In this document: piece after piece, positions 39,901 through 51,900 of the stretch
Layout of the letters: each line of letters starts with the position of its first letter
How positions within the stretch are numbered: position 1 is the stretch's first letter
NCBI RefSeq assembly: GCF_047495875.1
Contig: NC_092497.1
Location: 31,875,375-31,939,374 of the forward strand
DNA from: Pithys albifrons albifrons
Taxonomy: Eukaryota > Chordata > Aves > Passeriformes > Thamnophilidae
Length of the DNA stretch: 64,000 bases
Reading direction: 5' to 3'
Made by a program: the position numbers and the translations under genes
The notes under the pieces: model-generated
Seen by the model: the letters and a program-made list of their open reading frames with translations, nothing else
The model's database searches: none
What the model was told of the DNA's origin: nothing

Positions 39901-42900
39901 ATGAGTATTCCACCTCTGCTCTTTTTTGTAATATTTTGCAATTTTTCTTGATTTTTTTTTCCTTCCAATGAGAAACAAGTATTTGTACAATGTACTAGAA
40001 AGTTATCGCTTGTAGTATTGTTCTGATTCTGTGTGCCTCCTTGTATGAATATTGTGAAATTCTTCTCCCTGGCAAGAAACAACATTAAATGATTGCTTAC
40101 AGATGCTTGTATTATTGTAGCGTAGAGATTGTTTGTTATGACTATGTCAGGCATTCATGCTTTTTAAAAGGACATACTGTAAAGAGGCAATAACAGATGA
40201 TTCTTTGAGATGGTAGAGTCAGATTTTGTTCTGTGTAATGAAGCAAGACAGAAATGCTTCTGAGGATGCATCATGCTTCAGTGTTTCAGTAAAGTAAAAT
40301 TACCCCTACAAATTAAAATTATCTGCTGTAATATACAGACCCTTATACATCTCTTCTGAATCACTTTTGTGAGTATTTTGTGAGAAAATTCTGTGTTGTC
40401 TAAACTACTACTATATATTGACCCTGCCTTTTACTGAGATAAAGTAAATGTATTATAACATTGAAATCTGTTTAATCTATAAAGTAATTCCAGGTTTAAA
40501 AGAGCAGCTCTAAATAATTGCAGAAGTTTATAGCTGTTCATATGATAACTCGAACACAAAGTTGCACTGAAATAAAGGTCGGTTGTGTCCAGAAGTATTG
40601 CTTTCATTGTCACCAATCATGGGTGAATTCTCACTCCAGTACAAAGATTGGGGAGTGCCAATCTGAACAAGTAGATACTCCTTAGTTCTCAAATAAATTT
40701 TATTATATGGAAATTAATGCAAAGAAAACTGTAACGTGAGACTATATAGAAGAGGAATGTGATTTTTATGTTGCTTAATTTTTTGTGTTGGTAAAGTGTG
40801 CCACCTCACAATCTCATAGCCACAGACACACAAATACTAATTCATGTTCAAATAGTCTGAACAGGATTGCTGGGATGTCATAGGGTAACTAATGTCACCT
40901 AGTGAGATCTCTCCTATTTTTCTTTTGGTCATGAATGATGAAATGGCATTTTGCACTTCTTAGGAGTGAAAAGTTGCTGTGGTGTGATATTTTGAAGTGA
41001 AATCTTGCTAGGTTCGGTCTACAGGAACATTTGGCAAATACCTTTTTTGTTTACTTATTATGACTATCCTATTTTACTTTGTCCTTTGAAATAACAGGAA
41101 GAATGGCACACAGAGTGCCCGATGAACTAGTTGCCGTCCTCCTATCAGAATGCTGCTGACTCATCATCTGTACAGTGATCTTAACACTATCATCCCCTTC
41201 TTCAGTGCTGCTCTGTTTTGCTGATGTCAGTCATGTTTCCTGGCTATCAATGCTTTAATCTTGATGTTACTGTGTCTTGTACTTTTACATTTGCATCGTT
41301 ATTGTTGTATTACTCTAAATGTTTATGTCAGGGGTCAGATGAGAAATTAATAAAGCCAATTCAGTGCTTTTCAAAACTGGCAGCACCAGTATCAGTGTTG
41401 TAGTTTGGAATTATTATGTAAATTCTCTCCCCTGCCACTAACTGCCCATGCCAGTGGTTAACAAAAAAAGTAGTTAACTGCTGATCACTTGGGTGGGGGC
41501 AGGTTTGTCTCTTCTGTTCTTGGGGACCACACACGGCTGGGAGTTGTGTGTGTGTGCGGGGTTGAGGAGAAGCCGTCTCGCTGCTGCTGCTGCCTGCCCC
41601 GGACTGCTTCTGGCTGCTCGCTGCTGCCACTGCCTGCCCCAGACTGCTTCTGGCTGCTCGCTGCTGCCACTGCCTGCCCCGGACTGCTTCTGGCTGCTCG
41701 CTGCTGCTGCTGCTCTTTGCTGCTCCTGGCTGCTGGTGTTTCTGCTTCTTGGACAAGGAACACAGAAGGAAGAGACAGAGTTCATCTGAGAGCTCACCAC
41801 TCGTCTGTCTTGCTGGAGAGGGTCTGGAAACTCACTCCGCAGCCAGCCGGGCCGTGACACTGACTCTGCCTAAGTATAACTTTCCTCCTGGAGGAAAACG
41901 TGTTGGGTTTTGTTGTTGTTTTGGTTTTTTTTCTCTGTTGTGGTGTTGGGGAAGCAGTTTGCACTAGTCTGTTTACATATATATATATAGCAGTTAAGAA
42001 CAGTTATCCTTCTTGTATTAAAAGTTCCTCTTCTTAAATTTGATAAAGAGTGGCATGATTATTGTGGAGAAGGCCCCCTCCCCTGCTTGTGGGTAAACAT
42101 TTTGGTTTTTCCCCTCAAACCAAGACAATCAGTGGAGTAACATTCACATACTCTTTTTCCTAATTCTGGCATGTATAGATTTATCTACTTCAGTGATGGG
42201 TTTGAGTTTCACAAGTACATACTATGGTATAACCATATAATGACATCATGTTTGCCTAGGGCTAGGTCCCATGAGACTGAATTCATGAATGTTTTAAATA
42301 TAATAGGGAAAGACTATGAAGTCCATGGTGTTGCAGTTTTTAATTGTCTTTATTTTCTAGGTCTTTACCTTTTCACCTGGTACAAATTTTTTATACTTTT
42401 TTTTTGCTTTCCATTCAGTGAGAGTTTGAGATCTATACTTACTGTATAGATGAATAAATGTATGTAGTGGTTGAGAATAAAAGAAAATAACCATAGTTAG
42501 TCAGCCTTTCTATACCTACTCAAGAAGAATTTGAAAATGGCGGTTGACAACATTTTTAATTAAAAAAAATGAGAACTACAAATACACTTCCTCAGTCAGA
42601 GAAGAATACATGTCTTGTTCCCAGCATGGCATCTCTGTAGACATTTGACAACCCTAAGTAGCCAAGGAATCTATCAACAGTGTAAAAGAATTATAACAAA
42701 GATTCCTCTTTGTTGTGGAAATATTTAAAATGTCCTGCTATTTTAATTTCCTGTTAAAAGAGAGACTAGGAAAGGGATATAGAACACTTCGGCTAGTGCA
42801 AGATTCAGCAGGCAGTATCAGCTCTTTAGAAATTTTACTTAAGCATATATGTTGTTTCTTTAGACAGTAAAAACACTTCTGCTCCTTAATCCCATGTTTA

Positions 42901-45900
42901 CCTAATTAAAAAAAATACTAACTTTTCTCCTGCAAGTTAAGTGTGTGAGAAATTAATTCTGGTTTGTTCTAACCTGTTGCAAACTGTCCATTGCTAATAC
43001 AAATCATCTCTCTAACTATGGAAGTTTACGTATCTTAAAAATACAAATATATAATGGAAAGTAGCCATTTGAATGTGACTTGCTTATAATAAGATAATTA
43101 CTCATAGATGTGAATGAATGAGATTTGCAGAAGAGGGTTTTCTAGGAAATACATAGTAACAGAAGGAAAGAACTATATCTTCAGTCTTTGAACTATTGAA
43201 TACATCAAGACTGCTTCCCGTCAAAAAGACTCCGTGTATGCTTTTGAGTACTGGTGGCTATTTCACTTAAAATACATACAGTTACTGACTGCCATGTGGT
43301 CACTTTCTCTGGGTCAGTAATGGCAGTAGTTCATTAAACTTCAATATTGCATTGCTCTATTGTTTATATATGGCTTTTTTCCCCCATTGTATATTTGTTA
43401 CAATCACTGGAGTACTAACTGCTAGCAAAGGACATATGATCTCTTTTCATTCCCATTGAAAATGTTGAAAATTGGCATTAATTTCCAAAGCTTTTAAATA
43501 ACTACCTGTCAAGTCCTTGCTCTTTCAATTTAAACTCTAGATTTGAATGTAGTATTGCACCCTTTTTCAATTCTCCACCTGGTTTTTTGAAGAGTCTTAT
43601 TTTGACAGGTCATCTTCTTTTCTGCCTGAGGATTAGTTTTCCTCTTGGATGTGTCAAAAAATCTCCTTTGTGGCTCCAGAATGTGGAAAAGTCTGAAGTG
43701 GGGTTTGTTGGAGTTCTTCTGTGGGGGTGGTTTTGGTTTGGATTGGGGTTTTAGGTTTGGTTTTGGGTGTGGTTTGTTGGAGTTTGGGGTTTTTTTCTGA
43801 TTTTGAAAGGGTTTTGTTCTTTTAACTTGATCCAAATCTCAATCTGATTAGATAGTCAGACTGGCCTATGGCCTACATAGTATTTTTTTTCTGTATAAGT
43901 CAGTATTATGACATCAGATGCAATTTGACACACGCTCACACTTCTTTACCATTATTTCATTTTAATGTTTGTGAAACATGCTTTCTCTATAGATCTTTAT
44001 TTGTTCTAAGTAATTTGTTTGAGCCTGTTTAGCTTGGAAGTATAAGCTTTAACAAGGAGTTAAAACAATAAAAAGGATTGTTACAGATAATTCTGAATAG
44101 CTTTTCTGAAGGTTAAAAAACTGCTGGTAAAATTCCTGTGGGGATAAAAGTGGTTTGGTGCTCTTTATATGATAACAATGCTGTGTTTTGATGAAAGTAT
44201 ATGATCAAACTTCGAGCAGTTTTATACTTTCTTTTATAATTTCTTTTGTTATATTGAAATTGTCATGAACAAAATAAAGATTAGTCAAGGTCTTAGATGG
44301 GCTGTTTCCTCCTCTAGTTGTAGCATCATTCCTTATAGCAAAGAAACAAGGACATTTGCAGCTCATATTTCCCAGTGGTTTTGAGAGGTAAAAAATGTTA
44401 TTACAGTAGAAAATCTGATCCAAAAGTATTTTATCATTAAAATGTTGCCTTTTTTCCCTCTTCTTGCTTTCTCTACACCCTTCTCCTCTATTACTCCCTC
44501 AATAGCACTTACCAACTACATCTAAAGCAATTGAACAAGATAAATCACTCTAACTATTTTTGTCTTAAGTGTGTTTAAAAATGTTTTAATAGTACAATGC
44601 AAATCTAGAATGTTGTTTCTAAAGGGAGCCTCACCAGGCAAGTTATTTCCCATTGAACTCTTTCAAATAACAGAAATCTAAGGTCCTCCTCACCAAATAA
44701 ATAGCATGTGAATCCGTGCCAGAATGTGCAGCAGTATCAATAAGATGGAGACTATTTCTAAATATTATTTTGCAGATGTGAGAAGAACCATTCTGATATG
44801 AAGTGGTAGTAAGTCAGAAAGAAGATTAAGAAGCAGGGGAAAAAAAGGCTGAAGGTTTGACTACAAAATAGATGCACAATAGCTATATCTCAGTTGAACA
44901 AGTCGTCTCCTTTAGGTAGGAATTATAAACAGATTGCAGCTAAAAATACAGGGGATGTTATTCAGGAATTCATAGTGCTTTTTGCTTGGAGGCGAAGTGA
45001 AGAAAACACTTTCTGCTGAGTATGTATTTTGTGTGTATATTTTCAGTAACCGTGTGGAAGCTTGGACTAGGGATGTTCACTTCCTACTCCGTCAAGAAGG
45101 AAGACCCATGGTAAACCTTACGGGTGATAGGAAACAGGTTCGAGTGATGGAAGCAGATTGGCAGAATACTGATAAAGCAGTTAATTGGATAAAGGAAGAA
45201 GCAGTTAACCTTACTCAACCTTTCCTTCTTTACTTGGGACTAAATTTACCACACCCATATCCATCACCCTATGCAGGAGAAAATTTTGGATCCTCTACAT
45301 TTCTAACATCTGCCTATTGGCTTGAACAGGTATGTGAAGATGAAATTTAAATATAAATTTATTAATAGCTGCACTTTTTACATAAGAGTATTTTATTCCT
45401 GATTTTTCAAGTCAGACCCAGTTTTGATATTACAGTACACAGTAAGAAAGGACTTGAATGAGATGTTAGATTTCTGATTTAAGGTTAAGCAAATAGAAGT
45501 GAGGAAAGCATGTAGAAGTATAGGAAAGAGTGTATAGCAGTATGTGGTAGTTTAGGCCTTAATTTTAATAGCCCTCAGTTTAGTAGGCCCTGAAAATACT
45601 ACGTAGATTAGAGGGGACAATCATCACCTGACTTAAGCAACCAAAGAGATATTTCGTATCATTTGATGTCAAATCAAGTATAAAAGAAGGTGTAAAAGGT
45701 GCCTAGCCCTCTTTCCCCTTCATGGCCAGGTGCTGAGCAGACCTACTATAACTGCTACTGACAGTGTTAGACCTTGTCACCACAGCTGTTTGGTTTGGGA
45801 AATAAACTTTTTTGTTTGTCTTATGTTTTCTCCTCTCTTGCTGGATATTTCTTGGCTGGGGTGGTTGAATCTATTATTTGGGTGGACAACTTGTGTGGAG

Positions 45901-48900
45901 TTTATATTTGTATATATGTGTTATATTGTAGTTTGTTTTTAATTTTCTTCTGTGTAAATATAAAACCTCGCCATTTTAAGTTTTCTGTTTTACTTCTAGT
46001 TTTTTTTTCACTGCTTTCCCTTTTCCCTTGGTGGGGGAAGGGAAACTGACTCTCTCTCTGTGTTGGGCAGTTGGCATTTTGCCAGCTTCACCTAGAACAC
46101 AGTCACTGAATCAATAAAGAAGTTTGGAGTTCAGTGGCTAGAACTACATTAAAAAGAAAAAAAAATACTGCTATTCTTAGCTGGAAATTATTTTCAGTAA
46201 TGGTCTGAAGTTCATTGTTGTGAATATTCTGTATTCTGCTTGTTGTAAGTGATGCTATTTATAATTTTATCTGAGTTTTATAGTGAAAGATTGACTTTTC
46301 CTGCAGTATGAAACTAGAACATAAAGCCACATAAAACACAACAGAAGTCTTTATTTTCTGTGCTATTGTAGGTTTTCAATGGTTTTAGAACACAAAAAAG
46401 TTGTTATGTCTGTATGTGTAAAGCTAACAAATAGCACTCTATTCCAAAGAAGAAATACCTTTTTCTCTGTCTTATATGGTGTCCAGTTGCCATTATCTGC
46501 CATAAAATATAAATGTGTTACAACAGATTTCATTACAAAAAGACTTTAATATTCTCTGCAGCTTAAGCAGTAGAATTACGTTTGAAAATACTTTTTGCTT
46601 TGAAAAAGAACTCCACATGCAACTCCACTCCAACTCTGCATTGGTGAGGCCACACCTTGAGTACTGTGTTCAGTTCTGGGCCCCTCAGTTCAGAAAGGAT
46701 ATTGAGATGCTGGAGCGGGTCCAGAGAAGAGCAACAAGGCTGGTGAAGGAACTGGAGCACAAGTCCTATGGGGAGAGGCTGAAGGAGCTGGGGTTGTTTA
46801 GCCTGGAGAAGAGGAGTCTCAGAGGTGACCTCATCACTGTCTATAACTACCTGAAGGGAAGTTATAGCCAGGTGGGGGCTGGTCTCTTCTCCCAGGCACT
46901 CAGCAATAGAACAAGGGGGCACGGGCTTAAGCTCTGCCAGGGGAAATTTAAGTTGGATATCAGAAAAAAATTTTTTACAGAGAGAGTAATCAGGCATTGG
47001 AATGGACTGCCCAGAGAGGTGGTGGATTCACCATCCCTAGAGATCTTTAAACACAGATTGGACGTGGCGCTGGGTGCCATGATCTAGTAAATAAACTAGA
47101 GTTGGACCAAGGGTTGGACTCGATGATCTTGGAGGTCTTTTCCAACCCAATCAATTCTATGATTCTATGATTCTATGATTCTATGCGATTTGTATAACTT
47201 GCAGCCTTTTGTAACAGAGAACTGCTAAAGCTCTTTACCCAGCTGCATCAAAAATGCAGATCCTTAGAAAAAAAGGATATACAAATGAAGGTTGAGACAC
47301 ACAAATTTCTTTGTAATAGTGAGGGTTGTGGGTTCTTCTGGGACTAATGAAAATTTTGCAGGGAGAGGAAAAACATGGGGAAAATCCCTTCATTTCCATA
47401 AACAAGATCTAGCACAGTTATTAAGGAAAACTTGCTATGTGGTAATTGCTAGGTTAGATGCGTCTGGGGAAGCGGAAGTACCTTTTTTCAAGTCACAGAC
47501 ACAGTTATATCATCTTAGACAAATTTTTGTCATCCTTAATCCATTTAGAGTTCTTAAGCATAGTTTGCTGAGGTCCTTTGCACAACTATATTTATACATA
47601 CTGCATTGTGTGAACCACATATTACCATTTATTGGCCATGGGCTGGTTCTTCCTGGGTGTAGCTGTGTTTTGGTCATGGAAGAAGCAGTCTTTGAAAATC
47701 ACAAAGATAATCTCATAAAAAAGTTTGATTGCATAGATGAAGAACTGAATTAAATGTCCTTTTTACTGAGGCTCTATTACAGAACAGGGTATCAACATGA
47801 TATGTTTGTGAAACCTTGTTTTGTTAAGCAGATGGTCCCCTGTATTTAGCACAAGGTGTCACTTTTTCAGGGCATGTGACTTCTTTCCTAGGTATGAATT
47901 ATAACAGACAAAGAGATTATGACTTTGAGTATCCAGGTTGTAGTTCTGTAGAAAACAATCATGGATGGAGAGAGACACTTCTTGCTCCCATTATATCTTA
48001 AGCAGCTAATAAGTACAATATCCAGGCAGTTAAATGCCTCCCTGACACCTGATGCTGTCAGATCTCAGAAGCTAAGCAGGGTCAGGCCCAATTAGTACTT
48101 GGATGGGAGACCTCCTGGGAATACCAGGTGCTGTAGGTTCCAGTCCTGAGGACTTCACTGTCACAGTCCAAGCTTGCTCGGCCGTGGCAGATGAGCCTTA
48201 GGAGTTAAAAGGATGGGGCCAGTTTCACGCATGCTGTGCCTTAACTAAAAAAAAAAAAGTCCACTATGCAGGCTCAAACGGTACACCTACATGGATAGTG
48301 CCCTTCCCAAATCTTCATTCGCGAAGCCAAACCATGATGATGATGATGATGATGGAGATGAAATAAAATATGAGAAGTCTAAAATGTAGCTTCGTGTAGC
48401 CAAGGACCTTGAGCAGTAGGAAGATGACTGCAGCAATTGTCTGCTATTATTTTATCTTCCATGATTTCTTCTAGCAGCCTATTTTCTATAGAGCCTCAGG
48501 AAACTTAGATTTTGATGTGTTTGTTTGACTATTACAAAGCCAGTTTTCATTCCTGTGGGCACTTTAACTCTTGCAGTTGTCTGTAATGGCCTCAAGTTGC
48601 ACCGGGGACCATTTCGATTGCATATTGGGATAAATTTCTTCACTGAAAAGCACTGGAACAGGCTGCCCAAGGCAGTGATGGATTCACCATCCCTTGAGAA
48701 ATTTGAAAGACATGTAGATGTCATTTGACGACATGGTTTGGGTGGTGGGCTTGGCAGTAGTGGGTTAGTGGTTGGGTTTGATTATCTTAGAGATCTTGGC
48801 CAGCCTTAATGATTGTATCACTTAATACATCTACAAGATATTAAGAGAGAATATTGTGTGAGGTGGAGTGTTGTGGGTGTTGGAACACACCGCCAAATAT

Positions 48901-51900
48901 GGATAATGAAGAGCTGTCTGGGGAGCTTGTAGTGCATTGTCTGTCTGTTGAGCATACGGTGTATCTTTCACCATCAATGATGTTAATTTCCATGTGTTCC
49001 AATACCCACAACATGGGACTGATACTCTTAAGTTGCTACACCAGTAAACAGGAATGTAATGCTTCTAGAGACAACTTTGGTCTGATTGCTTTTGTGCTGT
49101 ATGGAGCCCCTTGGACAGTAAGTATCTCAGTTATTTTATCAGGAACCAGTGTTACCCATTTTTGGGCCCAGCCCGGAAGTGGAGCTGTGGCTGCAGCCCT
49201 GGAATGGTACTTCACTGACACTGGTGTTGCTGTGCCATAATCTAGTCCTCTGATCTGTTTGTTAGAGATTTTCAGAGATAAAGGCAACAGGTGTGGGCTT
49301 AGAATTTAATAAATTTACGTTTTTCATACTAAGATTACATTTTCTCTCCTTTGTAGTAATTTGTGCTTTAAATCTACAATATAGAAATAATTAACTGCAG
49401 CACTTACATAAGGGAATGCTTATGACAGTCTAGGCTAAATGTATGTGTCAAATGTCAAGGCTCTAAATCTAGTACTGCAGCACGCAATATCTATGAGTGT
49501 GCCAGTTTGAATATACAAATCCATCCCTACTTGAAATTAATTGTTTTTTTAGTTTCACATGGATCTTTAAATTTCTTTATAACTAAATGAATTGATACAT
49601 GTAGAAACAAGCAGAAAAGTATTAGAAAATTGGATTAACATAGTCAAGATGTAAAGACTTGTCATCACTGTCCTGGAGATTTTCCGAGGATGCATTAATG
49701 TCTGTATTTTCTCACATAACACTCAATCTCTTTGGTACATGAGGTTTATAGTTGTCCTACAAATAATAAAAACACTGTGCCGATACTTCTTTACTTAATC
49801 TGGAGTACAGTACTAGAAAATTGTTCTGTGCTCTCTCAAAAGAAAAAATTTATAGCAGCTGATAAAACACATATTTCTGGCTCCTAGCCTTAGTTTCTAG
49901 GTGATTTTATAGTGAGTTTTTTTAATTACTTGATACGTGTGGAAGCTGCGGGGAAGTCCAGACAAGGTAGCAGCATCATGTAACAGATAAGCAGCTGGTG
50001 TTTCCTGGACCATAAACTGAGAACTGTACATTTCTGCTAAAAAGTTTTAATTACATCTGTGTAAAAAATGTGTTTAATTCAGTTGCTAAAGTAATGTTAA
50101 TTTCCTCTTATTTTAGGTAACTTATGAAGCTATTAAAATACCCAAGTGGTCTTCTCTTTCAGAGATGCATCCAGTAGACTATTACTCATCGTACACCAAG
50201 AATTGCACAGGAGAGTTTACACAGGAAGAAGTGAGAAATATAAGAGCATTTTATTATGCTATGTGTGCAGAGACAGATGCCATGCTGGGTAGGTAATATG
50301 TCATTATACAGTGGATTTTCTAGTTTTGACATTTTAAGAAAAATGCTGATACAGCTAATCTTTGGAGAAAAAATAGAAAACAAGTCATGTGGATCGTGGT
50401 TGATCAGTCTATGTGATAAATAATGGGATAGCTTTTTGGATTCTTGCAAGGTGAATTCAGTGCACTCTGAAAAGAAATCTCAACCACCTGTCAAAGGCTC
50501 TGTTGAAAACCAGCAACAAAACATTGCATGACCCATGTACAAGATGAACTAAATGCTCTTTGATTAAATGCTAACTGAAATAATGGGAACATTTTTGTGA
50601 AGGGAAGAGACTGACAAAGCAAAGCTGGAAGAGAAGATGCATTTTAGGGCATAAGTAGGTTTCCTTGAGATTGATTTCAAGTGTGTAGACTGGATAACAG
50701 TTGTTACACATAAAGTAAACAATAAGGTTAGATTTGGAGTGTCCCTTAGCATGAAGTAAAGAAATAATTGGACATTCAGAATTCTTCCTAGTTTGCAGTA
50801 AGGTCTACATACACAAAAATATCAATGCAAATTGGTATTATTTTTTTTCTTGATTTGAAAAATGACCATGAATGAAAAAATTTACTTGTATACTAATATG
50901 AAGTTTAATAGATCAGCTAATCTTATACACCTGTTAAGTTGATTTAAAAGACACAGAATTACTCTTCCTCATTTTGTGAATTAAAAGGTTAAAGGAACCC
51001 TGACAGTGTTAGGGAATGAAAGGATTGTAAGCTGGGGTTTTAATTTTATGACATATTTTGACCAGTTTGTTTAACCAAGAACCATTCTAGTGTTTTAGTA
51101 TTTAAAATGCCTAAGTGCTTCGCTTGATTACCAGCTTCACTGATCTTGGTCCTGTCTTTGTTCCACAAATGTACATGCAAAAAGACGGGAATATATATTG
51201 TGTCTTCATTGCGCAAATGTATGTGCAAAAAGAGAGGAGTTTCCAGCCCTCTGACTAGGATGATTCCTTGAGGTTTGCATACTGGTTTGCAGGTACTGAA
51301 GTTGGAAGAAGTATTTTGAAGCTATCCTTTTAAGTATCTTTTTGTCATTGCAGGTGAGATTATTTCAGCTCTCAAAGATATGGGGCTTCTTAGAAAAACA
51401 GTTGTTATATTCACTGCAGACCACGGAGAACTTGCTATGGAACATCGTCAGTTCTATAAAATGAGCATGTATGAAGGAAGTTCCCATGTTCCTCTTTTAG
51501 TTATGGGGCCAGGTGTAAAACAACAGCAGGAAATAGCAAATGTAGTATCTCTTGTGGATATATATCCTACTATGCTTGGTGAGTTAAGTAAATTCAAATG
51601 AAATTTTTTTCCAGTTACCATTATTATGCATTTGTCAGAATTATGCCTCCACTTTTTGAGTCACAGCAGGAGATAATTTATGGGTAGAGCATACATACAG
51701 ACTAAATAGAAGAAGTAAAGAATGGATGAAAAAATCAATCAAGGAGATAAAGATGTTTCTTGTTACTGTCCTCAATGTCTTTACACTTACTGATTATATA
51801 TAGGATTATTTGTTTTGCCCACCAAGGATTATTTCCTTGATCAAAATCACTTTTAAGAATTAACTTTTAAGCAGTTATCTGTCATAAATCATGCAAGAGA

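Larger units (their letters stand above)
37069..45046 (+). other. ARSK intron 3
   Basis: The longest ARSK intron (8 kb). About 2.6 kb of it is three LTRs (37226-38034, 38295-39368, 41396-42127). It also holds the G/T-rich tract at 43698-43795. Nothing was recognised in 39.4-41.3 kb or 42.2-43.6 kb. Confidence 0.7.

Noticed and set aside
41361..41860. Overlapping 92-131-codon frames rich in Ser, Gln and Ala
   Set aside because: They are produced by the 40-bp tandem units and CTG-rich sequence in the LTR at 41396-42127.
46515..47087. 190-codon frame as a host gene
   Set aside because: Its sequence is the C-terminal part of CR1 ORF2 and it is followed by the CR1 3' tail.
48024..48140. Functional 5S rRNA gene
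   Set aside because: The 5S-like part is diverged at its 5' end and at many positions, is not followed by a T-run terminator, and continues into a SINE body with a repeat tail.
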